Origin: VGBV01 sp963780395
Lineage (GTDB): Bacteria > Actinomycetota > Thermoleophilia > Solirubrobacterales > 70-9
NCBI GenBank assembly: GCA_963780395.1
Contig: CAWABY010000011.1
Coordinates: forward strand, 62,001 to 126,000
Direction of reading: 5' to 3'
DNA length: 64,000 nt
Shown: positions 31,005 to 39,817 of the stretch, piece by piece
Position numbering within the stretch: position 1 is the first letter of the stretch
Layout: each line of letters begins with the position of its first letter
Program-made: the position numbers and the translations under genes
The notes under the pieces: generated by a model
Database searches by the model: none
The model's input: the letters and a program-made list of their open reading frames with translations, nothing else
What the model was told of the DNA's origin: nothing

Positions 31005-32594
31005 TTGAGGCGCCTCTTGACAAGCACTCTGGCGGTGGCCGCCTGCGCCGCATTCGCCGCCGGCTGCGGCGGCGATGACGACGATGGCTCTTCGACCGAC
31101 CTGACCCAGTTCGCCCCCGCGGACGCTCCGGTGTTCGTCGAAGGCTCGATCAGGCCCGAGGGGGACCTGAAGGAGTCGATCGACTCGATCCTGGAGCGCT
31201 TCCCCGACGGCGATCAGGTCGGCGACGAGCTGATCAAGGCGATCGACGAGAGCGCCCGCGAGGACGGCCAGGACTTCACCTACGAGGACGACATCGAGCC
31301 CTGGCTGGGCGAGCGCGCCGCCTTCTACGCCACCAGCTTCGAGGTCAATCCCACCAGCGACGACGACGACAGCCCGACCGACCTCTCCGACGGCGCCTTC
31401 ATCGCCGAGACCACGGACGAGGACGAGGCGCGCGAGAGCATCCGCTCGCTCGCCGAGGGCGAGGGGGAGGTGACCGAGCGCGAATACAACGGGGTCACCT
31501 ACGAGCTCTCGCCCGACGACGACAACCCCGGCGAGCTGGCCGCGGCTGCGGTCTTCGACGGCGTCGCGGTGGCCGGCTCCGAGCAGGGCGTCAAGGACGC
31601 GATCGACGCTAGCCAGGGCGAGTCCCTCTCCGGCAACACCGGGTACACGGAGTTCCGCGAGCAGCGCGGCTCGGACCTGCTCTTCTCGGCGTACGCCGAC
31701 GTCGGCGCCCTGCTGGACGCGATTCCCCCGAGCCCCGGATTCAGCGCCAAGCAGCGCGATGCCATCAAGAACGCCTACGGCTCCTTCACCGAACAGCCGG
31801 TTCTGTTCGGGGCAGAGGTCACCGCCGACCAGGCCACCTTCGACTTCCAGGGTGGCGAGACGCCGTTCGGGGGCGCGGGCGCCTCCGAGCTGCTCGAAAC
31901 CGGCTTCGCTGAATCCTGGTTCGCGGCCGCGATCCCCGACCTCGGCGAGTCCTTCTCCAAGAGCTTCAAGCAGATCGCTTCGGCGGGAATCCCTCAGCAG
32001 CAGGTCAACCAGATCGACTCGATGCTGCAGAGGCAGCTCGGGTTCAGCCTCGACGACGTCGAGGGGATCGGAGACGTTGCGGTGTTCGCCTCCGGCGAGA
32101 GCCTGGTCGAGCTCCAGGTCGGGGGCCTGTTCGAGGTTCCCGACGCCGCGACCCGCACCCGGCTGCTGGAAGCGATCAGCCGCGCGGCTCAGCGCTCCGG
32201 TGCGGGCAAGGTGACCCCGCTCACCGTCGAGGGCGCCGATCAGGGCTTCTCGATCCAGGTCCCGGACCTGCCGGTGCCGATCAACGTCGCTGCCTCGGGC
32301 GACCGCGTCGCGATCGGCGCCGGTCCCGCCGCCCAGGCCCTGCTCAGCGGCGACGGGGGCCTGACCGGCTCCCAGGGCTACGAGGCCGCATCCGAGGCGC
32401 TCGGCGAGGGCAGCTCGCTGGCCCTGCTGGTCGAGATGGAGCCGATCGTTGACCTGGTCGAGTCGACCGGCCAGGATGACGCCGACTTTCAGGAGGCGAA
32501 GCCCTACCTGGAGGCCTTCGACCTCTTCGCCAGCGGCATCGAGAGCAGCGGCGAGACCGAGACGCAGCGGTTCGTCGTCCGTTTCTCGGACTGA
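31005..32594 (+). CDS. DUF3352 lipoprotein
   Basis: The 529-residue protein starts at a TTG and has a lipoprotein signal (LTSTLAVAACAAFAAGCGG) with Cys near residue 21. An Asp-rich linker and a long acidic ectodomain follow, with DUF3352-like features: APADAPVFVEGSIRPEGDLK near the mature N-terminus, paired repeats around FDGVAVAGSEQGVKDAIDAS and ASGDRVAIGAGPAAQALLSG, and a C-terminal RFVVRFSD. It would sit on the outer face of the membrane. The function of the family is not known. It lies nine bases after glmS, so it may belong to the same unit. Confidence 0.85.
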   Translation: MRRLLTSTLAVAACAAFAAGCGGDDDDGSSTDLTQFAPADAPVFVEGSIRPEGDLKESIDSILERFPDGDQVGDELIKAIDESAREDGQDFTYEDDIEPWLGERAAFYATSFEVNPTSDDDDSPTDLSDGAFIAETTDEDEARESIRSLAEGEGEVTEREYNGVTYELSPDDDNPGELAAAAVFDGVAVAGSEQGVKDAIDASQGESLSGNTGYTEFREQRGSDLLFSAYADVGALLDAIPPSPGFSAKQRDAIKNAYGSFTEQPVLFGAEVTADQATFDFQGGETPFGGAGASELLETGFAESWFAAAIPDLGESFSKSFKQIASAGIPQQQVNQIDSMLQRQLGFSLDDVEGIGDVAVFASGESLVELQVGGLFEVPDAATRTRLLEAISRAAQRSGAGKVTPLTVEGADQGFSIQVPDLPVPINVAASGDRVAIGAGPAAQALLSGDGGLTGSQGYEAASEALGEGSSLALLVEMEPIVDLVESTGQDDADFQEAKPYLEAFDLFASGIESSGETETQRFVVRFSD

Positions 32595-32601
32595 CGGGAC
32601 A

Positions 32602-32955
32602 ATGCCCGCCGGCATCGGCATCGACGTGATCGAGATCGAGCGCATCGAGCGTGCCCTCGAGCGCCGCCCGGCCCTGCGCGAGCGGCTCTTCACCCCCGCC
32701 GAGCTGGCCTACGCCGATTCGCACCAGCGTCCCGGGCGTCACCTCGCCGCCCGATTCGCGGCCAAGGAGGCCGTGATCAAGGCGCTCGGGGCCGACGGCG
32801 TCGGCCCCGGATCGATCGAGGTCGTCGCGACCGGCGGGCCGCCCGAAGTGCGCCTCACGGGGGCTGCGGCCGAGGCCGCAGGGGACCGCGAGATCTCGAT
32901 CTCGCTCACGCATTCGCGCGAGACGGCCGCCGCGGTGGCCCTCGCCCAGCGCTAG
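32602..32955 (+). CDS. acpS: Holo-[acyl-carrier-protein] synthase
   Basis: AcpS transfers 4'-phosphopantetheine from CoA to acyl carrier protein. The 117-residue protein has GIGIDVIEIERIERALERRP, where the Asp binds Mg, ERLFTPAELAYADS, and RHLAARFAAKEAVIKALGAD with the catalytic Glu/Lys. ISISLTHSRETAAAVALA closes the fold. The ATG at 32602 places GIGIDVIEIERI at the usual N-terminus. It lies seven bases after the DUF3352 stop and before nnr, matching the acpS-nnr-alr order of many actinobacteria. Confidence 0.95.
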   Translation: MPAGIGIDVIEIERIERALERRPALRERLFTPAELAYADSHQRPGRHLAARFAAKEAVIKALGADGVGPGSIEVVATGGPPEVRLTGAAAEAAGDREISISLTHSRETAAAVALAQR

Positions 32956-32968
32956 GTCAGCGCGCGGC

Positions 32969-32974
32969 TAGGCT
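32969..32974 (+). promoter_or_regulatory. Leaderless -10 TAGGCT for nnr
   Basis: TAGGCT then GGCGGC then ATG at 32981, nearly identical to the GT4 promoter near 14157. Confidence 0.55.
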
Positions 32975-32980
32975 GGCGGC

Positions 32981-34492
32981 ATGGAGCCGTGGCTGAGCCC
33001 CTGCCTGGACGCCGAGCAGATGCGAGCGGTTGACGGCTGGGCGATCGAGCAGCAGGGAGTCCCCTCGCTGGAGCTGATGGAGGCCGCGGGACGAGCGGTG
33101 GCCGCCGCCGCGGCCGAGGCCGCGACCTCCAAGCGCGCCGCCGTCGTCTGCGGCAAGGGCAACAACGGCGGCGACGGCCTGGTCGCTGCGCGGGCGCTGG
33201 CCGAGACCGGGTTCGAGGCCGAGGCGCTGCTGCTGTGGCCGGCCGACGAGCTCTCGGGGGACGCCAAGGCGAACCTGGGGCGGTTCGAAGCGGTGCGCGT
33301 GCTCGAGTCCGGTGAGCTGACCGGGGCGCTGCAGGGAGCGGGCGTGATCGTCGACGCGATCTTCGGCACCGGCTTCCAGGGCGAGCCCCGCGACCCCGCC
33401 GCAGGGGCGATCGAGGCGATCAACGAGGCCGAGGCCCCGGTGGTCGCGGCCGACATCGCCTCGGGCGTCAACGCATCCGACGGCGTGGTCGAGGGCTCCG
33501 CCGTGCGCGCCGACGTCACTGTCAGCTTCCATGCCCCGAAGCTGGGTCACTGGATCTCGCCGGGCAAGGCTCACACGGGTGCGTTGCGGGTGGTCCCGAT
33601 CGGGATCCCCGACGGCGGCCCGGACGCCGCCGCGGCGGGCCTGATCGAGACCGCGGTTCTTGCCGAGCTGCCGCAGCGCGGTGCCGAGTCCACCAAGTTC
33701 AGCTCGGGCCAGGTGGTGGTGGTCGGCGGCTCGCGCGGGCTCACCGGGGCGGTCTGCCTCTCGGCCGAGGCGGCGACCCGGACCGGCGCGGGCTACGCCA
33801 CCGTCGCGGTGCCGGCTGACCTGGAGCCGATCTTCGAGGCGAAGCTGACCGAGGTGATGTCGGTCGGTTGCGCCAGCCGCGAGGGGCGGCTCCGGCGCGC
33901 CGCCTCCGAGCAGGTGCTGGGCGTGGCCGAGGGCGCCGCCGCCGTGGTGCTGGGCCCCGGCATCGGGCGCGAGGAGGGGACCAGGGACCTCGTTCGCGAC
34001 CTCGCCCAGCGGATCGAGGCTCCGCTGGTGATCGACGCCGACGGACTCAACGCCCACGCAGGCCGGATCAAGAGCCTGGAAGACCGCGGCACCCCCACGG
34101 TGCTGACGCCGCACGAGGGCGAGCTCGGCCGGCTGCTGGAGGTGGATTCCGATCGCATCAAGGCCAAGCGGCTCGCCTCCGTGCTGGAGGCGGCCCGGAC
34201 CAGCGGGGCGATCGTGGTGCTGAAGGGCGACGACACGATCGTCACCGACGGCAAGCGCGTCGCCGTCAACAGGGGCGGCTCGCCCGCACTTGCCACGGCC
34301 GGCACCGGCGACGTCCTCTCCGGGATCACGGCGGCGATCCTGGCTCGCGGCATGGACCCGTTCGCGGGGGTCTGCGCCGCGGTCCTCGCGCACTCGCGCG
34401 CCGGGCGGGTCGCGGCCGAGCGGATCGGCGCGCCGGAGTCGGTGATCGCGGGAGACGTCGTCGAAGCGATCCCCCGGGGGCTGGCGACGTGA
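32981..34492 (+). CDS. nnr: Bifunctional NAD(P)H-hydrate repair enzyme
   Basis: Nnr repairs damaged NAD(P)H hydrates. The N-terminal YjeF_N epimerase domain (residues 1-210) has EQMRAVDGWAIEQQGVPSLE, VCGKGNNGGDGLVAARAL and VVAADIASGVNASDGVVEG. The C-terminal ribokinase-like dehydratase domain has VVVVGGSRGLTGAVCLSAEA, GLNAHAGRI-type core sequence, VLTPHEGELGRLL and GSPALATAGTGDVLSGITAA with the catalytic Asp. The 503-residue length is typical of the fused form. The alr GTG overlaps its TGA. Confidence 0.95.
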   Translation: MEPWLSPCLDAEQMRAVDGWAIEQQGVPSLELMEAAGRAVAAAAAEAATSKRAAVVCGKGNNGGDGLVAARALAETGFEAEALLLWPADELSGDAKANLGRFEAVRVLESGELTGALQGAGVIVDAIFGTGFQGEPRDPAAGAIEAINEAEAPVVAADIASGVNASDGVVEGSAVRADVTVSFHAPKLGHWISPGKAHTGALRVVPIGIPDGGPDAAAAGLIETAVLAELPQRGAESTKFSSGQVVVVGGSRGLTGAVCLSAEAATRTGAGYATVAVPADLEPIFEAKLTEVMSVGCASREGRLRRAASEQVLGVAEGAAAVVLGPGIGREEGTRDLVRDLAQRIEAPLVIDADGLNAHAGRIKSLEDRGTPTVLTPHEGELGRLLEVDSDRIKAKRLASVLEAARTSGAIVVLKGDDTIVTDGKRVAVNRGGSPALATAGTGDVLSGITAAILARGMDPFAGVCAAVLAHSRAGRVAAERIGAPESVIAGDVVEAIPRGLAT

Positions 34493-35619
34493 GCCCGCAG
34501 GCGGAGGACGGCCGCGCCGTCGCGCGCGTCAGCGTCGGCGCAATCGAGGCGAACTGCCGGCTGCTCGCCGGCAAGCTCCAAAACGGCGCCGAGCTCTGCG
34601 CGGTCGTCAAGGCCGACGGCTACGGCCATGGCGCCGCCCCCGCTGCCGCAGCGGCCATGCGCGGCGGCGCCTCCCGGCTCGCCGTGGCGGCCGCACCCGA
34701 GGCCGAGGAGCTGCGTTTTCACTTCCCCGAGATCCCCCTGCTGGTGATGGGTGCATTGACCGAGCCCGAGCTACGCAGGGCCCTGGACGCCGATGCGGAC
34801 GTGGCGGTCTGGCGCCGGGGCTTCCGCGAGCTCTGCTCGCGGGTCGCCGGCGAGCGCGGCGAGCCGGTGCGGGTCCACGTCAAGCACGACAGCGGCATGG
34901 GCAGGCTCGGCGAGCGCGACCCCGAGGCGGTGGTCGAGCTGGCCCGGGACTGCGCCGAGGACGACGGCCTCAGGCTGGCCGGCGTCTGGACCCACTTCGC
35001 GACCGCCGACGAGCCGGACGACGGCTTTCTCGCCGAGCAGCTCGCGGCCTTCGGCCCGGTCGCCGAGCGGGTGTGCGAGCTGGCTCCCGCCGTGGTCGTG
35101 CACGCCGCCAACAGCGCTGCGACCCTGCGCGACCCCTCCAGCCACTTCGACATGGTCCGCTGCGGAGTCGCCATCTACGGTCTGGACCCGTTCGGCTCGG
35201 ATCCCGCCGAACATGGCCTGCGGCCGGCGCTGGAGCTGCGCTCGTATGTCGCCGACGTGAAGCGCTTCGAGGCCGGCGCCGGCGCCGGCTACGGGCGCAC
35301 ATGGCGGGCGCCCGCCGACACCTGGGTGGGAGTGCTGCCGATCGGCTACGGCGACGGGGTGCGGCGGGCGCTCAGCAACAACGGCGAGGTGCTGGTGCGC
35401 GGCCGCCGCCACCCGATCGTCGGCAACGTTTCGATGGACAACATCACGATCGACCTCGGGCCGCAGACGGAGGTCGAATCCGGCGACGAGGCGGTGCTGA
35501 TCGGCTCGCAGGGATCCGAGAGCATCCTCGCCGAGGAGTGGGCGCGGCGGCTGCAGACGATCAACTACGAGATCACCACTGCCGTCTCGCCCCGGGTGCC
35601 GCGCGCCCACGGGCAATGA
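34489..35619 (+). CDS. alr: Alanine racemase
   Basis: Alr makes D-alanine for peptidoglycan with PLP. The 376-residue protein has the PLP lysine in CAVVKADGYGHGAAP near residue 40, HVKHDSGMGRLGERDPEAVV, NSAATLRDPSSHFDMVRCGV, the catalytic tyrosine in GAGAGYGRTWRAPADTWVGV, and GNVSMDNITIDLG. It starts with a GTG that overlaps the nnr stop and ends overlapping the ATG of the cca-like gene, so three genes are translationally coupled. Confidence 0.96.
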   Translation: MSPQAEDGRAVARVSVGAIEANCRLLAGKLQNGAELCAVVKADGYGHGAAPAAAAAMRGGASRLAVAAAPEAEELRFHFPEIPLLVMGALTEPELRRALDADADVAVWRRGFRELCSRVAGERGEPVRVHVKHDSGMGRLGERDPEAVVELARDCAEDDGLRLAGVWTHFATADEPDDGFLAEQLAAFGPVAERVCELAPAVVVHAANSAATLRDPSSHFDMVRCGVAIYGLDPFGSDPAEHGLRPALELRSYVADVKRFEAGAGAGYGRTWRAPADTWVGVLPIGYGDGVRRALSNNGEVLVRGRRHPIVGNVSMDNITIDLGPQTEVESGDEAVLIGSQGSESILAEEWARRLQTINYEITTAVSPRVPRAHGQ

Positions 35620-37100
35620 GCGACGGCCGGGCCCTGGAGTCCCGCCTGGCGGCCGCGACATCGGTCGCCACCGCACGCGAGGCCCTCGCCGCCGAGGAGG
35701 CGGTCTGGATCGTCGGCGGCGCGGTGCGCGACGCCCTGCTGTCCGAGAGCGTCGGCGACGCGGACCTGGCGGTGGCTCCAGGCAGGGAGCGGGATGCCGC
35801 GAGGGCGATCGCGCGGGCCGCGGGCGGAGCCGCCTTCCCGCTGTCCGAGCGGCACGCCACATGGCGCGTCGTGGTCGGCCAGGGAAAGGGCGGCGGCGGC
35901 GAGTGGCACGTGGACGTGACGGCGCTGCGCGCCGACACGATCACCGACGACCTCCGGGCGCGCGACTTCACGGTCAACGCGGTCGCGGTCCCGCTTCGCG
36001 GCGGCGAGCCGATCGACCCCACCGGCGGCCTGGCCGATGCCGAGGCGCGCCGCTTGCGGGCGGTCAGCGAGGCCGCCTTCACCCAGGACCCGCTGCGGCT
36101 CATGCGGGCGGCGCGGATCGCGGCCGGGCACTCGCTGGAGATCGAGGAGGGCACGCTGCGCCTGGCCCGCTCCCAGGCCGAGCTGGCGGCCGAGGCGGCC
36201 GGCGAGCGCCAGTTCGCCGAGCTGCGCGCAATGCTCGGCGGGCCGGCGCCTCTGCGCGCGCTGGAGCTGCTGGACCAGCTCGAGCTGACCGCCGTCGTGC
36301 TGCCCGAGCTCGAGGCGACGCGCGGCGTCGTCCAGAACCCGAACCACCACCTCGACGTCCACGGCCACACGATGGCGGTGCTGGAAGAGTGGCTCGCGAT
36401 CGAATCGGACCTGGCCGGCTTCGCCCCCGACTTGGCCGAACGGATCGCCTCCTTCCTGGCCGAGCCGCTCGCCGACGAGCTCACGCGCGCCGAGGCGCTG
36501 CGGTTCGGCGCGCTCTTCCACGACCTCGGCAAGCCGGCGACGCGAGGCGAGCAGGCCGGCTACGTCACCTTCATCGGCCACGACCGCGCGGGAGCCGAGA
36601 TCGTCGCCGGGATCTGCCGCCGGCTCCGCACCAGCAACGCTCTCAGCGCCCACCTGCAGGGCCTCGCGGAGCACCACCTGCGCCTCGGCTTCCTTGTTCA
36701 CGAGCGCCCGCTCTCGCGCGACGTCGTCTACGGCTACCTGAGCGCGACCGAGCCCGTCGCCGCCGACGTCACCCTGCTGAGCGCGGCCGACCGGCTCGCC
36801 GCCCGGGGCAGCGGCCCGATCGCGAGCCCCGAGATGGTCGAGGCCCACATGGAGCTGGCGCGCGAGATGCTGACCGAGGCCCTGGCCTGGCACCGCGACC
36901 CCCCGCGCCCGCCGCTGAGCGGCGATGAGCTGGCCGCGGAGCTCGAAATCGACCCCGGCCCCCGTATGGGCGAGATCCTCGAGCAGCTGCGCCGGGCGGC
37001 ATTCGCCGGCGAGGCGACCGACCGCGATTCGGCGCTGGCCCTGGCGCGGTCCCTGGCCGAGAACGCCGGAGTAACCCCTGAGCGCGTTGCGGCGCTGTAG
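35616..37100 (+). CDS. CCA-adding-type nucleotidyltransferase with HD domain
   Basis: The 494-residue protein belongs to the class II polymerase-beta-like tRNA nucleotidyltransferase/poly(A) polymerase family. VWIVGGAVRDALLSESVGDA and DADLAVAPG carry the GG/DxD catalytic core, ARDFTVNAVAVPLRGGEPID follows, and AFTQDPLRLMRAARIAAGHS is the tRNA/nucleotide-binding motif. The C-terminal HD phosphohydrolase domain has FGALFHDLGKPATRGE and TFIGHDRAGAEIVA. It adds or repairs tRNA 3' CCA in the cytosol, or acts as a poly(A) polymerase; sequence alone does not separate these. The ATG overlaps the alr stop (ATGA). Confidence 0.9.
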   Translation: MSDGRALESRLAAATSVATAREALAAEEAVWIVGGAVRDALLSESVGDADLAVAPGRERDAARAIARAAGGAAFPLSERHATWRVVVGQGKGGGGEWHVDVTALRADTITDDLRARDFTVNAVAVPLRGGEPIDPTGGLADAEARRLRAVSEAAFTQDPLRLMRAARIAAGHSLEIEEGTLRLARSQAELAAEAAGERQFAELRAMLGGPAPLRALELLDQLELTAVVLPELEATRGVVQNPNHHLDVHGHTMAVLEEWLAIESDLAGFAPDLAERIASFLAEPLADELTRAEALRFGALFHDLGKPATRGEQAGYVTFIGHDRAGAEIVAGICRRLRTSNALSAHLQGLAEHHLRLGFLVHERPLSRDVVYGYLSATEPVAADVTLLSAADRLAARGSGPIASPEMVEAHMELAREMLTEALAWHRDPPRPPLSGDELAAELEIDPGPRMGEILEQLRRAAFAGEATDRDSALALARSLAENAGVTPERVAAL

Positions 37101-37136
37101 GAGGTGTATACCCGAGGAAGCTAGGGAAAGGAAGAT

Positions 37137-37622
37137 ATGCGAAAGCTCCCAATCGCGATTGCTGTGGGCGCACTGGCCGTAAGCGTGGCCGCTGTCCCGG
37201 CGATCGCAAAGCCGGGGCCCAAGGGGGCCAAGAACGTCGTTAGCACGATCACCCTTGTGGCCTCGCCGACCACGATTGAGCCCACCACCGAGACTGTGGC
37301 CGTGAGCGGCAACATCAAGGCCAACAGCAGCTGTCGTAAGAACCGCACGGTCCATTTCTCCTATATGGACGAGAACGGCACTACGGCTCTGATCGAGACC
37401 GCTGTGACCGGGCCGAACGGCGACTACAGCGCAACGCTGCCGAAGCCGACCACGACCGTCCCCGTCCCTGCGAGCGTGACTCTGATCGCGACTGTGGACG
37501 AGGCTCTTCGCGTCACCAAGGGCCAGTCCAAGGGCAAGGGCAAGAAGAAGGGTCACAAGAAGAAGGCCAAGAAGTTCAATTGCCTCAGCGCCACGGCGCA
37601 GACCGCGCTCACGGTTAACTGA
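37137..37622 (+). CDS. Small secreted protein, basic C-terminal region
   Basis: The 161-residue protein has a signal peptide (MRKLPIAIAVGALAVSVAAV, cleavage near PAIAK). The mature part is beta-rich and resembles an Ig-like or carboxypeptidase-regulatory-like domain: TIEPTTETVAVSGNIKANSS, then AVTGPNGDYSATLPKPTT. A lysine/glycine-rich stretch (KGQSKGKGKKKGHKKKAKK) precedes the C-terminus. Two cysteines (SSCRKN and NCLSA) could form a disulphide. The ribosome binding site is GGAAAGGAAG. Codon usage is less GC-biased than in its neighbours, and a strong terminator follows. The function is unknown. Confidence 0.75.
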   Translation: MRKLPIAIAVGALAVSVAAVPAIAKPGPKGAKNVVSTITLVASPTTIEPTTETVAVSGNIKANSSCRKNRTVHFSYMDENGTTALIETAVTGPNGDYSATLPKPTTTVPVPASVTLIATVDEALRVTKGQSKGKGKKKGHKKKAKKFNCLSATAQTALTVN

Positions 37623-37628
37623 GCTCGG

Positions 37629-37654
37629 CTGGGCCCGGTGTTTGCCGGGCCCAG
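37629..37654 (+). terminator. Strong hairpin terminator
   Basis: CTGGGCCCGG and CCGGGCCCAG form a perfect ten-base stem with a six-base loop, starting six bases after the stop of the secreted protein gene. Confidence 0.8.
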
Positions 37655-37729
37655 AGGTTCGGTCAAGGCGAGCGGCCCGCATGTTTCCCCGTCGGGTCGC
37701 TCGTCTTGATCGGGCCTGAACGAGGTGAC

Positions 37730-37735
37730 TAAAGT
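37730..37735 (+). promoter_or_regulatory. Leaderless -10 TAAAGT for the HIT gene
   Basis: TAAAGT lies seven bases before the GTG at 37743 and decides between that start and the earlier GTG at 37725. Confidence 0.5.
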
Positions 37736-37742
37736 CCGCCAC

Positions 37743-38150
37743 GTGGCCGACTGCCTCTTCTGCGGGATCGTCGAAGGCTCGATCCCGAGCCAGACGATCG
37801 ACTCCGACGAGCGCACCGTCTCGTTCATGGACATCAACCCCGCGACGCCGGGCCACGCGCTGGTGGTCCCGCGGGCACATTCCGAGGACCTGATGGAGAT
37901 CGAGCCCGAGGATCTGGCGGCGGCCTCGGCCGCGGCGCAGCGCTTGGCGCGGCGGATGGACGAGGTGCTGAAGCCCGATGGCTTCAACGTCCTCAACTGC
38001 TGCCGCCCGGCCGCCTGGCAGACGGTCTTCCACTACCACTGGCACGTGATCCCTCGCTACGAGAACGACCCGCTGAAGCTGCCGTGGATTCCCCGCGGCG
38101 GGCCCGAGGACGAGATCGCCGCGATCGCGGACAAGCTGAGAAGGGACTGA
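37743..38150 (+). CDS. HIT-family nucleotide hydrolase/transferase
   Basis: The 135-residue cytosolic protein has the N-terminal zinc-knuckle-like ADCLFCGIVEGSIPSQTI, VSFMDINPATPGHALVVPRA, and the histidine triad in VFHYHWHVIPRYENDP. This is the Hint/HinT branch, which hydrolyses purine phosphoramidates or adenylylated substrates. The GTG at 37743 puts ADCLFCGIV at the usual N-terminus. The enoyl-CoA hydratase gene follows after two bases. Confidence 0.93.
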   Translation: MADCLFCGIVEGSIPSQTIDSDERTVSFMDINPATPGHALVVPRAHSEDLMEIEPEDLAAASAAAQRLARRMDEVLKPDGFNVLNCCRPAAWQTVFHYHWHVIPRYENDPLKLPWIPRGGPEDEIAAIADKLRRD

Positions 38151-38152
38151 CG

Positions 38153-38935
38153 ATGGCCGATGCCCCGGTGCGCCTGGAGATGGACGGCAACCTCGCCCAC
38201 GTCGTGCTGGACAACCCGCCCCTGAACCTGTTCGGCGCCGACGCCTTCATGGGCCTGATCGCGTGCGTGGATGAGGTCAAGGCCTCGGACGCTCGCGCCA
38301 TGGTCTGGCGCGCCGAGGGGGACGTCTTCAGCGGTGGCGCCGACGTGAAGTTGTTCCAGCAGGTGGTCGAGGACGGCACCGCGGCCGAGTCCTTCGGCAG
38401 CCTCATCGCCGCGACCGAGAAGCTCGAGGAGCTGGAGATCCCGACCCTCGCCCTGGTCCACGGGCTCTGCCTCACAGCCGGGCTGGAGGTGGCACTGGCA
38501 TGCGACATGCTGTGGGCGACCGAGTCCGCCCAGTTCGGCCTGGTCGAGGCGGTCGTCGGGCTCACCCCCGGCGCCGGCGGCACCCAGCGATTGGCCGAGC
38601 GCGCCGGGCCCGCCAGGGCCGCCGAGTTCGTCATGACCGGCGGCCTCTACGACGCCCCGACCCTCGAGCGCTGGAACGTAGTCAACCGCGTCGTGCCCGA
38701 CGACCAGCTGCTCGAGAAGGGCCTCAAGTTCGCCCACCGCCTCGCAAACGGCCCCACGATCGCCCACGGCGCCACCAAGCGCGTCATCCGCGGCTTCCGC
38801 GAGGGCGGCGTGAAGGGGGCCGATCGCGTCACGCCTGAGCAGTTCGCGGACCTGTTCGCGAGCCAGGACCTGCAGAACGCGGTCGCCTCGTTCCTGAAGG
38901 ACGGCCCGGGCAAGGCCAGCTTCGAGGGCAGGTAG
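38153..38935 (+). CDS. Enoyl-CoA hydratase/isomerase family protein
   Basis: The 260-residue crotonase-fold protein has AHVVLDNPPLNLFGADAFMG, the oxyanion loop VFSGGADVKLFQQVV, and LCLTAGLEVALACDMLWATE with the second oxyanion Gly. ATESAQFGLVEAVVGLTPGA holds a Glu at the catalytic helix position. It should act on an acyl-CoA in the cytosol; the substrate is unknown. SD AGAAGGGA precedes the ATG. It lies directly after the HIT gene and is likely co-transcribed. Confidence 0.88.
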   Translation: MADAPVRLEMDGNLAHVVLDNPPLNLFGADAFMGLIACVDEVKASDARAMVWRAEGDVFSGGADVKLFQQVVEDGTAAESFGSLIAATEKLEELEIPTLALVHGLCLTAGLEVALACDMLWATESAQFGLVEAVVGLTPGAGGTQRLAERAGPARAAEFVMTGGLYDAPTLERWNVVNRVVPDDQLLEKGLKFAHRLANGPTIAHGATKRVIRGFREGGVKGADRVTPEQFADLFASQDLQNAVASFLKDGPGKASFEGR

Positions 38936-38973
38936 GCGGGAGCGGCCAACCGCGACCGCCGCTGCCGAGGCGC

Positions 38974-38979
38974 TACCCT
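38974..38979 (+). promoter_or_regulatory. -10-like TACCCT for infA
   Basis: TACCCT lies 11 bases before the infA ATG. Confidence 0.4.
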
Positions 38980-38990
38980 GCCCGACGCCT

Positions 38991-39209
38991 ATGGGCAAGG
39001 AAGAGAAGATCGAGATGGAGGGTGAGATCACAGAGGCCCTCCCCAACACGATGTTCCGGGTGAAGCTCGACAACGACCACGAGGTCCTCGGGCACATCTC
39101 GGGCAAGATGCGCCGCCACTACATCCGCATCCTGCCGGGCGACAGGGTGAAGATCGAGCTCTCGCCGTATGACCTCGATCGCGGCCGCATCACCTACCGC
39201 TACAAGTAA
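38991..39209 (+). CDS. infA: Translation initiation factor IF-1
   Basis: The 72-residue protein is a typical OB-fold IF-1: KIEMEGEITEALPNTMFRVK, LDNDHEVLGHISGKMRRHYI, RILPGDRVKIELSPYDLDRG and RITYRYK. It binds the ribosomal A site during initiation. It is isolated here between an enoyl-CoA hydratase and a secreted protein gene, not beside rpmJ-rpsM-rpsK as in many actinobacteria, so it is either relocated or a second copy. Confidence 0.97.
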   Translation: MGKEEKIEMEGEITEALPNTMFRVKLDNDHEVLGHISGKMRRHYIRILPGDRVKIELSPYDLDRGRITYRYK

Positions 39210-39218
39210 CGGCCGCTA

Positions 39219-39241
39219 CAAACCCCCTCCGGGCGGGTTTG
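39219..39241 (+). terminator. Hairpin terminator after infA
   Basis: CAAACCC and GGGTTTG arms enclose a C-rich/G-rich centre that can extend the stem. It starts ten bases after the infA stop and has a short T tract in the 3' arm. Confidence 0.7.
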
Positions 39242-39350
39242 GTGGGCAGGATCAAAGCGGGGGGGCGGCGAACTCAAGTCCCAATCCCCTGATTCCGATC
39301 GTGGGGATGGCACCCATGCACGAATCCACTTCAAGCAACAGGAGGCTCAG

Positions 39351-39797
39351 ATGAGTCGTCGATTCAAAGGGACGGTCGCCATCGTCGGCGCCCTGGCCCT
39401 CTGCCTGTCCCTGTTCGCGGTCGGAGTCTCCGGCAAGAGCAAGATCAGGCGCGTCGGCAGCTCGACCCAGGTCGAGACGTCGACTCACGGTAAGCGCAAC
39501 ATCGTCGTCACCGGCCTGGTGCAGTCGTCCGTGGCGAAGTGCGAGCGGGACCGTTCGGTCCTGCTCTACCAGGACGGGCCCGGCGGCACGTTCGTCGGCG
39601 CGGCGCTGGGTCACAGCACCAGCGTGGGCGGTAGCAACCGCGGTCAGTTCGAGATCAGCGGCCTGGCGCCGAAGAAGATCCTCGCCAGCAGGCGCTTTCG
39701 CGTCGAAACGGTCGGCCGCAAGGTCATCGTCAAGGGCAAGAGCGTGATCTGCAAGCGCGGCGTCTCGGTCCAGTTCCCAGCCACCTTCGGGGGCTAG
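39351..39797 (+). CDS. Small secreted protein
   Basis: The 148-residue protein has a signal peptide (RRFKGTVAIVGALALCLSLF, cleavage near SGKSK). The mature protein is basic and beta-rich, with KRNIVVTGLVQSSVAKCERD, VLLYQDGPGGTF and KVIVKGKSVICKRGVSVQFP. Two Cys could pair. It is similar in plan to the protein at 37137-37622 (signal, Ig-like domain, Cys pair), so both may belong to one secreted family. SD ACAGGAGGCTCAG precedes the ATG, and a terminator hairpin follows. The function is unknown. Confidence 0.7.
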   Translation: MSRRFKGTVAIVGALALCLSLFAVGVSGKSKIRRVGSSTQVETSTHGKRNIVVTGLVQSSVAKCERDRSVLLYQDGPGGTFVGAALGHSTSVGGSNRGQFEISGLAPKKILASRRFRVETVGRKVIVKGKSVICKRGVSVQFPATFGG

Positions 39798-39817
39798 GGC
39801 GAGGCGCTCACTTCGCG

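Noticed and set aside
28599..32693. Very long open frame (over 1360 codons) on the minus strand across glmM, glmS and the DUF3352 gene
   Set aside because: It is antisense to three well-recognised genes, has no family motifs, and its composition is that of a GC-rich shadow frame.
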